A DNA stretch of 64,000 nt, taken from NCBI GenBank assembly GCA_019120175.1, contig DWVP01000016.1:62001-126000 (forward strand). The letters run 5' to 3'. A program made the position numbers and the translations under genes. A model generated the notes under the pieces. The model saw only the letters and a program-made list of their open reading frames with translations. It was not told where the DNA came from and did no database searches. This DNA is from Candidatus Corynebacterium faecigallinarum (GTDB lineage: Bacteria; Actinomycetota; Actinomycetes; Mycobacteriales; Mycobacteriaceae). This document shows, piece by piece, positions 51,896 through 61,255 of this stretch. Position 1 is the stretch's first letter. Each line of letters starts with the position of its first letter.

Positions 51896-53386
51896 ATGAA
51901 CCAGCTGATTCTCGCAGCAAGCTCCGGCACCACCGATGGTGCGCTGGACGCCAACGTCCTGGAATGGACCGACAAGATCACCAACCTGGCCTACATCGTG
52001 GCCGCCCTGCTGTTCATCCTGGCTCTCGCCGGGCTGGCCAAGCAGGAGTCCGCGTCCCGCGGCAACCGGTTCGGTATGACCGGTATGGCGATCGCGCTGG
52101 TCGCCACCATCGTCAAGGCCGTCGTCAACTCTGAGAACGACCCGGACAACTACAACAGCGCGCTTGTCACCCTGCTGCTGATCGCCGTGGCGATGATCAT
52201 CGGTGCGGCCATCGGTATCCCGAGGGCACGTAAGGTCGAGATGACCGGTATGCCGGAGCTGATCGCGATGCTGCACAGCTTCGTGGGTCTGGCCGCCGTG
52301 CTCATCGGTGTGAACTCCTTCATCGGCGAGCTGGACGCCGACGACACCGCCGGCTTCAGCCTCGGTGAGATCTACCTCGGTATCTTCATCGGTGCGGTGA
52401 CCTTCACCGGCTCGATCGTGGCCTACCTGAAGCTCTCCGGGAAGATCGGCGGCGCACCGCTGACCCTGCCGGGGCGCAACCTGCTGAACCTGGGCATCAT
52501 CGTGATCTCCCTGGTCGGTATGGGCATCTTCATCGCCAACGGTGGCGACAACGCCTCCCTGTCCTGGACCCTGCTGGCCGTGATGCTGGTGCTGTCGCTG
52601 CTGCTGGGTATCCACCTGGTTGCCGCGATCGGCGGCGGCGACATGCCGGTCGTGGTGTCCATGCTGAACTCCTACTCCGGTTGGGCCGCGGCTGCGGCGG
52701 GCTTCATGCTCGCCAACCCGCTGCTGATCATCACCGGTGCGCTGGTCGGTTCCTCCGGTGCCTACCTGTCCTACGTCATGTGCAAGGCGATGAACCGTTC
52801 GTTCATCTCCGTGATCCTGGGTGGTTTCGGTTCCGAGGCCTCCGGTGGCGATGACCGGGACTACGGTGAGCACACCGAGACCACGATCGAGGAGACCGCT
52901 GAGCTGCTCAAGGGCGCGAAGTCGGTCATGATCACCCCGGGTTACGGTATGGCCGTCGCCCAGGCGCAGTACCCGGTGGCCTCGATGGTCTCCAAGCTGC
53001 GCGAGCAGGGTGTGGACGTCACCTTCGGCATCCACCCGGTCGCCGGCCGCCTGCCTGGCCACATGAACGTCCTGCTGGCCGAGGCAAAGGTGCCCTACGA
53101 CATCGTGCTGGAGCTCGACGAGGTCAACGACGACTTCGGTGACGTGGACGTCGTCCTGGTCATCGGTGCCAATGACACGGTCAACCCCATTGCCGAGGAG
53201 CCGGGCTCACCGATCGCCGGTATGCCGGTGCTGAAGGTGTGGGAGGCCAACAAGGTCATCGTCTTCAAGCGTTCAATGGGCTCGGGTTACGCCGGCGTGC
53301 AGAACCCGCTGTTCTTCAACGAGAACTCCGACATGCTGCTCGGCGATGCCAAGCAGTCGGTCGAGGGGATCACCGCGGCCCTGTAG
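51896..53386 (+). CDS. pntB: NAD(P) transhydrogenase subunit beta
   Basis: 496 aa. About nine membrane helices (residues 20-290) form the rest of the proton channel; domain III binds NADP(H): [40 protein letters not shown] and [20 protein letters not shown]. One base separates it from the pntA stop; GAGGGAGG provides the ribosome site. Confidence 0.96.
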   Translation: MNQLILAASSGTTDGALDANVLEWTDKITNLAYIVAALLFILALAGLAKQESASRGNRFGMTGMAIALVATIVKAVVNSENDPDNYNSALVTLLLIAVAMIIGAAIGIPRARKVEMTGMPELIAMLHSFVGLAAVLIGVNSFIGELDADDTAGFSLGEIYLGIFIGAVTFTGSIVAYLKLSGKIGGAPLTLPGRNLLNLGIIVISLVGMGIFIANGGDNASLSWTLLAVMLVLSLLLGIHLVAAIGGGDMPVVVSMLNSYSGWAAAAAGFMLANPLLIITGALVGSSGAYLSYVMCKAMNRSFISVILGGFGSEASGGDDRDYGEHTETTIEETAELLKGAKSVMITPGYGMAVAQAQYPVASMVSKLREQGVDVTFGIHPVAGRLPGHMNVLLAEAKVPYDIVLELDEVNDDFGDVDVVLVIGANDTVNPIAEEPGSPIAGMPVLKVWEANKVIVFKRSMGSGYAGVQNPLFFNENSDMLLGDAKQSVEGITAAL

Positions 53387-53453
53387 GACCCCCTGCAGCG
53401 CCCGCGCGCAACACCCTCAGCAGTACCCGACGTCCGACTCCGGGTTTGACGGC

Positions 53454-53472
53454 GAGGCTGGCTCACAGCCTC
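53454..53472. terminator. Bidirectional terminator between pntB and the GHR-like gene
   Basis: GAGGCTG-GCTCA-CAGCCTC, a perfect 7-bp stem whose loop contains the stop codon of the minus-strand gene. A wider inverted repeat (GACGTCCGAC 53429-53438 with GTCGGACGTC 53483-53492) brackets it, so both convergent transcripts can fold here. Confidence 0.6.
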
Positions 53473-54470
53473 TCGTCACCGGGTCGGACGTCCTCCTTCC
53501 GCGGCGGCGACGGGATCGTCGCCGTGCCGAAGGGGGAGCCGCCGAACCTGCCACGGTCGTGCGGCTCATGGAACCCCGCTGGATCCGGCCCGATGGCCAC
53601 GATCCCGGTGGGGTTCACGTCTGCGTGGACGATGTAGTAGTGGTCCTTGATCTGCTGGAAGTTCGTCGTGTCTCCGAATCCGGGGGTCTGGAACAGGTCC
53701 CGCAGGTAATCCCAGAGGTTGGGCTGCTCGGAGATCTTGTACCGGTTGCACTTGAAGTGGCCGTGGTAGACCATGTCGAACCGCACCAGGGTGACGTAGA
53801 GGTAGATATCGGCCAAGGTGATGTGCTCACCGACGAGGTAGCGCTGGGTGCCCAGCCGCTGCTCGAGCATGTCGAGAGTGTCGAAGAGCTCGCCGAAGGC
53901 CTTTTCGTAGGCCTCCTGCGTCCCGGCGAAGCCGCACTTGTAGACACCGTTGTTGACGGTGTGGAAGACCAGGCTGGAGATCTCGTCGATCTCAGGACGC
54001 AGTGCTTCCGGGTAGAGGTCGGGGGCGCCCTCGCGGTGCAGCGGGGCCCATTCGGTGGCGAAGTCGGTGACCATGGTGCGGAAGTCATTGGTGACCACGG
54101 CCTTCGATTCAATGTCCACGAGTGTTGGCACGGTGATGCCCTTGGGGTAGTCCCGGTAACGGTGCAGGTAGCAGTCGCGCAGGCGGCCTACCCCGAGGAC
54201 CGGGTCGACGGAGTCGGGGTCCAGGTCGAAGGTCCAGGACTTCCAGTCGTGGGTGGGGCCGGCGATTCCCAGACTGAGCGCAGAGTCCAGTCCCAGGACC
54301 TGACGGGTGATGATCGCCCGGTGTGCCCAGGGGCAGGCGCGGGCCCCGATGAGGCGGTAGCGTCCGGCGGCCAGCAGCCAGGAGGAGGTGGGGTCGTCGA
54401 GGACCCGGTCATCGATGTAGTTCATGTCCCGGTCGAAGGAACCGGAGGTGTCGGTGGAGACGTAGGCCAT
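53463..54470 (-). CDS. Glutathionyl-hydroquinone-reductase-like protein (Xi-class GST, ECM4/YqjG family)
   Basis: 335 aa. The Cys-Pro-Trp active site is at C46 (GARACPWAHRAIITRQ), and the family blocks TVPTLVDIESKAVVTND and GVYKCGFAGTQEAYEKAF are intact. Corynebacteria use mycothiol rather than glutathione, so the natural thiol partner is probably mycothiol (inference). Start ATG 54470 with AAAGGA 9 nt upstream; the upstream in-frame stretch to 54494 is not needed. Confidence 0.92.
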   Translation of the reverse strand: MAYVSTDTSGSFDRDMNYIDDRVLDDPTSSWLLAAGRYRLIGARACPWAHRAIITRQVLGLDSALSLGIAGPTHDWKSWTFDLDPDSVDPVLGVGRLRDCYLHRYRDYPKGITVPTLVDIESKAVVTNDFRTMVTDFATEWAPLHREGAPDLYPEALRPEIDEISSLVFHTVNNGVYKCGFAGTQEAYEKAFGELFDTLDMLEQRLGTQRYLVGEHITLADIYLYVTLVRFDMVYHGHFKCNRYKISEQPNLWDYLRDLFQTPGFGDTTNFQQIKDHYYIVHADVNPTGIVAIGPDPAGFHEPHDRGRFGGSPFGTATIPSPPRKEDVRPGDERL

Positions 54471-54542
54471 TGGTGCGAGTCCTTTCGTCGGCACTTCAGG
54501 CGCGACATACCTTGTCGGCCTGCGCTCTTTGGCGTACCGCCT

Positions 54543-54552
54543 AGCCTAGGCT
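54543..54552. promoter_or_regulatory. Overlapping divergent -10 boxes
   Basis: AGCCTAGGCT is a perfect palindrome that reads TAGGCT on both strands: plus strand 54547-54552 for the DoxX gene, minus strand 54548-54543 for the GHR-like gene. Leaders would be about 75 nt on each side. Confidence 0.5.
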
Positions 54553-54634
54553 GGTGAGACAGAAGGCCGGATTTTCGCATAAGACCTGCGGTGGGACATG
54601 CGCCTTGTCGCAGGTCGAGAAAGTGGGAGAGACC

Positions 54635-56140
54635 ATGGGACTGTTCGACAGGAAACCTGAGAAGGATCTGGACACGGGCGCCGACGAGGCGGCGGAGAAG
54701 GGCTCCGAGAAGGGCTCCGGCAGCATCGGTGACACCGGCAGCGCCGACGACGCCGGTGCCGCCGGTACTGCGGATGTTCCGGGCGCCCCGGGTATCGACG
54801 CCGATCTCTTCGACGAGATCGATGTGCCGGATGCCCCTGAGTCCACGGATACGCCGGACATTCCGGGGTTGTCCGACAATCCGGAGGCGCCGCACACTGA
54901 CCTGATCCCGGACTCCCCGCAGGACGGCGGGCCGACCGAGGCCGCTCCCGCTGTCGATGGGGCCCCTGCGGCACCTGCGGCAGATACCGCAGATGTTTCC
55001 GCAGATGTTCCGACGGATGCAGCGTCCGAGGCGGCGTCCGACAGTCCGGCCGACGAGGCACTCGAGGACACCGGGGATGCGGTGGGTGCCCCGGCGCCGA
55101 AGCAGGACGTCTACGATCGCGCTGGCCGGGCGCGTCCGCAGCGGATCGAGCCGCGGCGTCCGGAACCGGAGGCTCCGGCCTCGCCCGCTGAAGAGCCTGT
55201 CTCCGAGGCGGCCTCCGATGACTCCGCGACCACGGTCTTCGCCGCGGCACCGGACCCTGCCTTCGCTGCTGAGCCCACTGAGTCCACTGGGCACACTGGG
55301 CACACTGGGCACACTGACCCCGCGAGCGGCGGTGCCGCCGACGCCCCCGCCTCGCCGTGGGACCAGGGAACCGTGTCGCGCGGACCTGTCCCGGAGTCCT
55401 CCGAGCGGATGACAGACGGTGACGCTGCTGTCGATGCCGACCAGGCGACGGCGGTGACCGACCCGGCTGCGGAGACCACCACGTTCGTTGCCGGGCAGCC
55501 TGGCGCCGCTGGCACTGCAGGCGCTGTCGCCGCGGCCACACAGATGGACGGCGCCACACCGGAGGACGGCGTGACGGACGAGGCCCAGGCGGAAGCTGCG
55601 GCCGCTGCCGACGTTGCAGAAGACCCGCGTCGCGGAACGCTCGACTTCGGACTGCTGATCCTGCGTCTGGTCGTCGGTGGTCTGCTGATCATCCGTGGCC
55701 TGCAGACCCTGTTCGCTTTCGGCGGCGACCCCGGACTCAGCGCCCTCGAGCAGTCGCTGGCCGCCTACTCCTTCGCCGACATCCTCGCCATCGTGATTCC
55801 GGTCGCCCAGGTCGTCGCCGGTGGCCTGCTGGTCTTCGGCCTGCTGACCCCGTTGGGCGCGGCGATAGCGGTGGTGGTGTCCGGTTTCCTCACCGGACAT
55901 GCCCTGTCCACCTTCGACGCAAGCTACTGGCCCTATGCCCTGTCGCCGACCGCGCAGCTATGGGCACTGACCGGCGTGGTCGCCCTGGTGATCACCTTCA
56001 CGGGTCCGGGACGCTACTCCGCGGACACCTCCCGCCGCTGGGCGACCCGTCCGCTGGCCTCGGCATGGGTCTTCGCACTGATCGGACTGGGCGGTGCCGC
56101 GGGACTGTGGCTCGCCGTCGGCGGCGGTAACCCGTTCTGA
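54635..56140 (+). CDS. DoxX family membrane protein with long acidic N-terminal region
   Basis: 501 aa. Residues 1-330 are low-complexity, rich in Asp, Ala, Pro, Thr and Glu, with no predicted fold; residues 335-500 hold four to five membrane helices of the DoxX fold (FGLLILRLVVGGLLIIRGLQ, then ADILAIVIPVAQVVAGGLLV). DoxX proteins act with redox partners in mycobacterial oxidative-stress complexes; here the role is unknown. Start ATG 54635 with GGGAGAG upstream. Contains a TGH repeat. Confidence 0.85.
   Translation: MGLFDRKPEKDLDTGADEAAEKGSEKGSGSIGDTGSADDAGAAGTADVPGAPGIDADLFDEIDVPDAPESTDTPDIPGLSDNPEAPHTDLIPDSPQDGGPTEAAPAVDGAPAAPAADTADVSADVPTDAASEAASDSPADEALEDTGDAVGAPAPKQDVYDRAGRARPQRIEPRRPEPEAPASPAEEPVSEAASDDSATTVFAAAPDPAFAAEPTESTGHTGHTGHTDPASGGAADAPASPWDQGTVSRGPVPESSERMTDGDAAVDADQATAVTDPAAETTTFVAGQPGAAGTAGAVAAATQMDGATPEDGVTDEAQAEAAAAADVAEDPRRGTLDFGLLILRLVVGGLLIIRGLQTLFAFGGDPGLSALEQSLAAYSFADILAIVIPVAQVVAGGLLVFGLLTPLGAAIAVVVSGFLTGHALSTFDASYWPYALSPTAQLWALTGVVALVITFTGPGRYSADTSRRWATRPLASAWVFALIGLGGAAGLWLAVGGGNPF
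55271..55315 (+). repeat. 9-bp repeats in the DoxX gene
   Basis: Five units: GAGCCCACT, GAGTCCACT and three identical GGGCACACT, in frame, encoding EPTESTGHTGHTGHT. Confidence 0.88.
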
Positions 56141-56164
56141 CCTGAGACCGGGTGAGGGCCCGCC

Positions 56165-56950
56165 TCACCCCATCATCGCCAGGCGGGCTGCGATGGCGAT
56201 CATCAGCACACCGATCCCGAGGTTGATCCACCGCCACACGGAGGCCTTCGACAGCGGTCGGCTGAGCAGCCGGGCGCCGTAGCCGACAGTGATGAAGAAG
56301 AGTATGGACCCGACCAGGGCTCCGGCGGTGAAGACCCACTTGCCGGCATCACCGTACTGGTTGGACATCGAACCGAAGACGAGGATTCCGTCGACCCAGG
56401 CCGCCGGGTTGAGGAACGTCACCGCCAAGGCAGTGGGTAGGGCAGCGAGGGCGGGAAGGCGGGTCGTCGCCCGGGTGCGCAGGGGGACGCGTGTGCGGGT
56501 GGCAACGCCGGTACCGTTGCCGGACGCACCTGCCCCGACTACAGGGGCAGACTCAGTTCCACACTCAGTTCCGGGGGAGTGGAGCACCACGGTGTCTCGG
56601 GCGTCATGCGGGGAGGGATTCCCGCTGGAGGTGTCGATCGGCGTGGGGTTACGCACGTCGCGCAGGCAGCTGCTGGCGAACCACAGCAGGTAGGCCACCC
56701 CGCCCCAGCGTAGGACGTCCAGCAGCAGTGGCATCTTCTCGACGACCACGGACACTCCGGCGGTGCCGAGGGGCAGCAGGAGCAGGTCGCCGATGATGAA
56801 CACGGTGACGACCAGGCCGACACCCCAGCGTCGCACGCCCTGTTTGAGCAGGACGACGTTCTGGGGTCCGATGCTGGCGATGACGGTCAGCTGGAACAGC
56901 AGGCCGGTCAGGGCGACATTCAACTGGGAGGCGAGAGTAGCGGTCAACAC
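56165..56950 (-). CDS. lysE: LysE/ArgO-type basic amino acid exporter
   Basis: 261 aa. LTGLLFQLTVIASIGPQNVV is the LysE signature, followed by helices GLVVTVFIIGDLLLLPLG and AYLLWFASSCLRD, and FLNPAAWVDGILVFGSM in the second half; six membrane helices in total. The loop between helices is unusually long (about 60 residues, TSSGNPSPHDARD). The GTG start at 56950 is set by TAGGCT (56963-56958) ending 7 nt upstream. Divergent from lysG, as in C. glutamicum. Confidence 0.9.
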   Translation of the reverse strand: MLTATLASQLNVALTGLLFQLTVIASIGPQNVVLLKQGVRRWGVGLVVTVFIIGDLLLLPLGTAGVSVVVEKMPLLLDVLRWGGVAYLLWFASSCLRDVRNPTPIDTSSGNPSPHDARDTVVLHSPGTECGTESAPVVGAGASGNGTGVATRTRVPLRTRATTRLPALAALPTALAVTFLNPAAWVDGILVFGSMSNQYGDAGKWVFTAGALVGSILFFITVGYGARLLSRPLSKASVWRWINLGIGVLMIAIAARLAMMG

Positions 56951-56957
56951 GCTGACG

Positions 56958-57013
56958 AGCCTAAGGAGCACCCGTAATGAAGCCAAACAAGCAGAACTGA
57001 ACTGACGTAAGAT
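56958..57013. promoter_or_regulatory. lysE/lysG divergent promoter region
   Basis: The lysE -10 (TAGGCT, minus strand 56963-56958) and the lysG -10 (TAAGAT, 57008-57013) are 44 bp apart, so a LysG site between them can control both. In C. glutamicum LysG with Lys, Arg or His activates lysE; the same logic is inferred here. Confidence 0.6.
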
Positions 57014-57020
57014 CATCTTC

Positions 57021-57917
57021 ATGATTCCTCGTCACCTCGATACCCTCCTGCTCGTCGTCGATGAGGGGAGTTTCGATGCCGCAGCCTCCCGCCTGGGCGT
57101 CAGCCCCTCGGCGGTGAGTCAGCGGATCAAGGCACTGGAATCAGACGTCGGCCGGGTGGTCGTCCGGCGAGGAACCCCGGTCGGGGTCACCGAGGCCGGC
57201 GAGGTGCTCGTCCAGGCCGCCCGCCGCATGCGTCTGCTGGAACAGGAGACCGAGGACCGGCTGCGAAGACGCATCAGTGAGCGCCCCGTGACCGTCGGGG
57301 TCAACGCGGACTCGCTGGGCACGTGGTTCCGTCCGGTGTTGCGGACCATCGCCGAGCGCGGCGGGATCTCGCTGCGGCTCACCGTGGAGGATGAGCAGCA
57401 CTCCCTGGAGATGCTGCGTCGGGGTGATTGCATGGGTGTGGTCACCGCCTCCGCCGACCCGGTCTCCGGATGTGAGGTCGAACCGCTCGGGGTTCTGCGG
57501 TACTGGCCGGTCGGCTCCCCGGCACTTGCCGAGCAACTGGGCACAGGCAACACAGACGACACAGACGGCACAGACGGCACAGCCGGATGGGGATCCCTGC
57601 CGCTGCTCATCATCGGTGAGCATGACCGGATGACCGACGACATCCTCGACCTGCACGGCATCACCCCGGACCCGGGTCGCCGGGTTTCCCGGATCCCCAG
57701 CTTCGAAGGGCTCAACGACGCCGTCGTCGCAGGTCTGGGCTGGACGGTGGTCCCGGTTCCCTCGGCCTCCGCGTTCGTGGACGCCGGCACCATGGTCCGG
57801 CTCAGCGACGACGTCCACGAGGTGCCGCTGTACTGGCAGCGGTGGCGGCTGGAATCCGACACCCTGGAGGCACTGACCGATGCAATCCACGCCGCGGCTG
57901 CGGTGGGGCTGGGTTAA
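57021..57917 (+). CDS. lysG: LysR-type regulator LysG (ArgP family)
   Basis: 298 aa. N-terminal winged HTH (LVVDEGSFDAAASRLGVSPS, AVSQRIKALE), effector domain from about residue 90 (PVTVGVNADSLGTWF). An insertion of TDG repeats (residues 175-189) lies in the effector domain. TAAGAT ends 7 nt before the ATG, so the message is leaderless. The stop codon overlaps that of the convergent uvrA-like gene (TTAA). Confidence 0.9.
   Translation: MIPRHLDTLLLVVDEGSFDAAASRLGVSPSAVSQRIKALESDVGRVVVRRGTPVGVTEAGEVLVQAARRMRLLEQETEDRLRRRISERPVTVGVNADSLGTWFRPVLRTIAERGGISLRLTVEDEQHSLEMLRRGDCMGVVTASADPVSGCEVEPLGVLRYWPVGSPALAEQLGTGNTDDTDGTDGTAGWGSLPLLIIGEHDRMTDDILDLHGITPDPGRRVSRIPSFEGLNDAVVAGLGWTVVPVPSASAFVDAGTMVRLSDDVHEVPLYWQRWRLESDTLEALTDAIHAAAAVGLG
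57543..57587 (+). repeat. 9-bp repeats in lysG
   Basis: Five ACA-starting units, two of them identical ACAGACGGC, encode TGNTDDTDGTDGTAG in frame. Confidence 0.82.
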
Positions 57918-60343
57918 CTGGAGGACGTGGCCAGTGCTCGTCCGGTGGCGGTATCCGTCCCCGCAACCTCGGCTGGCGTCCCGTCGGCGATGATGCGTCC
58001 ACCGTCGGCACCCGCACCGGGACCTAAGTCGATCACCCGGTCGGCCTGGGCGACAACCCGCAGGTCATGCTCGACGACCACGACGGAATCCCCGGCGTCC
58101 ACCAGGCGGTGCAGTTCGGTGACCAGCAGATCCACGTCTGCTGGGTGCAGTCCGGTCGTCGGTTCGTCCAACAGGTGCACCGTCGGGGTACGTCGCCGCG
58201 TCCTACTGGAGCGCTGCAGCTCGGTGGCCAGCTTGATGCGCTGCGCCTCGCCGCCGGAGAGCTCCGGGGCACCCTGGCCCAACCGCAGGTAGTCCAGTCC
58301 GACCGCATGCAACGCCTGCAGGGCAGCGGCAATCTGCGGCTCGTCGGCGAAGACGTCCCCGGCCTCGGCGACGGTGAGGTCCAGAATGTCGGCCACCGTG
58401 TAGCCGTGCCAGGTGACCTGGAGGGTTTCGGCGTTGTACCGGGCGCCGTGGCAGTCCGGGCAGGTGGTGTAACTGCCCGGCAGGAACACCAGCTCCACCT
58501 CGATCGTGCCTTCCCCGTTGCAGGTCGGGCAGCGTCCTTCGGTGACGTTGTAGGAGAACCGCGACACCGTCCAGCCGCGCTTCCGCGCCTCCCCGGTGGA
58601 CGCGAAGAGTTTGCGCACCCGGTCGAACAGACCGGTGTAGGTCGCCAGCGTGGAGCGCGGCGTGCGACCGATGGGCTGCTGGGTGATCAGCAGGGTGCGC
58701 AGCCCCTCATCCTCCAGGAGCGAGGGGAGTACCTGTGAGACCAACGTCGACTTGCCTGACCCGGAGACCCCGCTGACCACCGTGAACTGGCCGAGCCCGA
58801 CGGTGGTGTCGATGTCGAGGGTGCGCTCGGTGGTGCGGACCGGCACCTGCGAGGTGGCCGTCCGCGGGGCATCTACATTCCCGGTCAGGGTGGGGAAGGA
58901 CGCGGCGAGCGCCCTGCCGGTGGGGGTGTCCTGGCCCGCCAACCCCGTCTGCTGTCCTGCCACCGGACCCGACCACAGCACCTGACCGCCGTGCTCGCCG
59001 GCACCGGGGCCGACATCGATCACCCAATCGGCGCCTGCGACCAAGGACATGTCATGCTCCACGAGGATCACACTGTTGCCGGCGTCGACGAAACGACGCA
59101 TCAGGTCCCGCACCGCGGTGCGCTCGGTCGGGTGCAGTCCCGCCGACGGTTCATCGAGGACGTACACGACCCCGAACAGGCCGGAGTGCAGTTGGGACGC
59201 CAACCGCAGTCGCTGCATCTCCCCGGCGGACAGGGTCCGAGCGGGGCGGTCCAGACTCAGATGGCCCAGGCCGAGATCGATCGCGGCAGTGAGCGTCGGG
59301 ACGACCTGGTCCAGCAGCAGGCGCTCGGCCTCGGCGGTGGAGTCGAGTGGCGCAGTTTCGGGCGCGGTATCCGGTGTAGCACCCGGCCCACGGTTCACGA
59401 CCGTGAGCACCTCGTCCAAGGAGAGCGCATTGAGTTCGTCGACCGCGAACCCGCGGTAGGTCACCGCCAGGGCGTCACTGGTGAGCCGGCGGCCCTGGCA
59501 GTCCGGGCAGGTGGACTCCTCCATGAAGGACAACACGCGGTTGCGCGTGGTGTCCGACCCGGTGGAGGCCAGCGTCTCGCGAAGGTACACCGCCACTGAC
59601 CGCCACGTTCCGTCGTAGGTGCGCTGGATCTGGTGGGCGCCACGCACCGGGTGGACGGTGACCACCGGCTTGTCCTCGGTGAACAGGATCCAGTCCCGGT
59701 CCTCCCGGGACAACTGCGACCAGGGCACGTCGGTGTCGTAGCCGAGGGTGACCAGGATGTCGTGGAAATTCTTGCCCAGCCACGCGCCGGGCCAGGCGGC
59801 GATGGCTCCGTCGTCTATCGACAGTGAAGCGTCCGGCACCATCGATGCTTCGGTGGGGGCGTGGACGGTGCCGGTGCCCTGGCACGTCGGGCACATGCCG
59901 GCGGCGGTGTTGGGGGAGAAGTGGTCGGAATCCAGGCGTCCGACCCGGTCCACCAGAGCATCCGGGTACTCACCGCACCGGGAGAACAACAGACGCACCG
60001 AGTTCGACACCGTGGAGAAGGTGCCTACTGTCGAGCGGGCACCGCCGGCAGAGCGGGCCTGCTCGAGTGCGACACTCGGCGGCAGTCCCTCGACGCGGGC
60101 GACCTTCGGGTCGACCGCCCCGGCGATCAGTCGGCGGGCGAAGGGGGCGACGGACTCCAGGTACCGGCGTTGTGCCTCACCGTGGATCGTCCCGAACGCC
60201 AGGGAGGACTTGCCGGATCCGGAGACGCCGGTGATCGCCACCAGGCAGTCCCGCGGCAGTTCGACATCCACGTGACGGAGATTGCGCAGGTGGGCGTCGT
60301 GGACGCGGATCATTCCGGAGTCAGGGTGCGTGCTGTCGACCAT
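57914..60343 (-). CDS. UvrA-like ABC ATPase (DrrC-type, class II UvrA)
   Basis: 809 aa with two ABC cassettes (Walker A GVSGSGKSSLAF near residue 40 and GVSGSGKSTLVSQVL near 520) and paired zinc-module Cys motifs (CPTCQGTGTV, CPDCQGRR, CPTCNGEGTIEV, CPDCHGARYN). It is shorter than UvrA proper (about 950 aa) and lacks most of the UvrB-binding region, as in the drug-resistance protein DrrC and UvrA2. Own -10 TAGACT (60357-60352), 8 nt before the ATG. It follows the exporter genes on the same strand. Confidence 0.87.
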   Translation of the reverse strand: MVDSTHPDSGMIRVHDAHLRNLRHVDVELPRDCLVAITGVSGSGKSSLAFGTIHGEAQRRYLESVAPFARRLIAGAVDPKVARVEGLPPSVALEQARSAGGARSTVGTFSTVSNSVRLLFSRCGEYPDALVDRVGRLDSDHFSPNTAAGMCPTCQGTGTVHAPTEASMVPDASLSIDDGAIAAWPGAWLGKNFHDILVTLGYDTDVPWSQLSREDRDWILFTEDKPVVTVHPVRGAHQIQRTYDGTWRSVAVYLRETLASTGSDTTRNRVLSFMEESTCPDCQGRRLTSDALAVTYRGFAVDELNALSLDEVLTVVNRGPGATPDTAPETAPLDSTAEAERLLLDQVVPTLTAAIDLGLGHLSLDRPARTLSAGEMQRLRLASQLHSGLFGVVYVLDEPSAGLHPTERTAVRDLMRRFVDAGNSVILVEHDMSLVAGADWVIDVGPGAGEHGGQVLWSGPVAGQQTGLAGQDTPTGRALAASFPTLTGNVDAPRTATSQVPVRTTERTLDIDTTVGLGQFTVVSGVSGSGKSTLVSQVLPSLLEDEGLRTLLITQQPIGRTPRSTLATYTGLFDRVRKLFASTGEARKRGWTVSRFSYNVTEGRCPTCNGEGTIEVELVFLPGSYTTCPDCHGARYNAETLQVTWHGYTVADILDLTVAEAGDVFADEPQIAAALQALHAVGLDYLRLGQGAPELSGGEAQRIKLATELQRSSRTRRRTPTVHLLDEPTTGLHPADVDLLVTELHRLVDAGDSVVVVEHDLRVVAQADRVIDLGPGAGADGGRIIADGTPAEVAGTDTATGRALATSSS

Positions 60344-60391
60344 GGCCGTCCAGTCTAACCGGTGACGCCTGGGCCGGAGCAGGTGACCGTC

Positions 60392-61255
60392 CTACCTGCT
60401 GAGTCGACGGTAGGCCCTCGCCGACAGCGGGACGAAGACCGCCAGCAGGACCAGGGGCCAGATCACCGCCGCGAGGACGGCATGGTCGGCGAGCAGGCCA
60501 CCGGTGTAGCCAGTCGGGTTGCCGAAGAGTTCACGGACTGCGGTGGCGGTCGCCGAGATCGGGTTCCAGGTGGCGACCGGTTCCAGCCAGGACGGCATGA
60601 ACTCCGGGGAGACGAATGCCGCCGACAGGAAGCCGACCGGCCAGACGAGGACCTGGACCAACATGCCCGCGCCTTCGTTGCGGCCGATGGTCAGTCCCAG
60701 GTAGATGCCGATCCACAGCACCGCCATCCGGAACCAGAGCAGGAGGACGACTGCCAGCAGGGCCTCGGCGGGTGACCCGGTGATTCGCCAGCCGAGCAAC
60801 AGACCACCGACGATCAGGACAGTCAACTCGACCGTCGAGGTGATCATGTCCGCACCGACCCGGCCGAAAGCGACGGAGGTGTCGCCGATGGGCAGGGAAC
60901 GGAAGCGGTCGGTGATCCCCTTCTTCGCGTCATTGGCCATGGCCGTGGTCGTGGCCTCGACCCCGAACATCATGGACAGGGCCATCATGCCGGGCAGCAG
61001 GAAGTGGATGTAGTCCCCGCCGCCGGGCAGGTCGATGGACCCGCCGAAGAGCAGGGCGAACATCAGCAACAGCATGATCGTGAACATGATGCCGAAGATG
61101 GGTGTCAGCGGTTGGCGCGCCCAGTGCTGCAGTTCGCGGCGAGTGAGGATGAGTCCGCTGCGCAGGCTGTTCGTGGATTGAGTGGGCTGAGTGGGCTGAG
61201 TGGGCTGAGTGGGGTGAGTGGGGTGAGTGGGGTGAGTGGGTGCAGTGGTGGTCAT
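60392..61255 (-). CDS. ABC-2 type exporter permease (DrrB-like)
   Basis: 287 aa. Six membrane helices; typical DrrB-like blocks FGIMFTIMLLLMFALLFGGS and VWPVGFLSAAFVSPE. The cytoplasmic N-terminus carries THP/TQP repeats encoded by 9-bp units. The ATG overlaps the stop of the ATPase gene (ATGA). Probable drug exporter subunit. Confidence 0.88.
   Translation of the reverse strand: MTTTAPTHPTHPTHPTQPTQPTQPTQSTNSLRSGLILTRRELQHWARQPLTPIFGIMFTIMLLLMFALLFGGSIDLPGGGDYIHFLLPGMMALSMMFGVEATTTAMANDAKKGITDRFRSLPIGDTSVAFGRVGADMITSTVELTVLIVGGLLLGWRITGSPAEALLAVVLLLWFRMAVLWIGIYLGLTIGRNEGAGMLVQVLVWPVGFLSAAFVSPEFMPSWLEPVATWNPISATATAVRELFGNPTGYTGGLLADHAVLAAVIWPLVLLAVFVPLSARAYRRLSR
61180..61242 (-). repeat. Seven 9-bp repeats at the start of the permease gene
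   Basis: Plus strand: three GAGTGGGCT, three GAGTGGGGT and one GAGTGGGTG in register. On the coding strand they give alternating HPT and QPT triplets near the N-terminus. Confidence 0.93.

Noticed and set aside
54541..54560. DtxR/iron box
   Set aside because: The core TAGCCTAGGCT resembles part of a DtxR site, but the outer TTAGG/CCTAA arms are absent.
61180..61242. CRISPR-like array
   Set aside because: Nine-base units without spacers, in frame inside a coding sequence: a coding tandem repeat.
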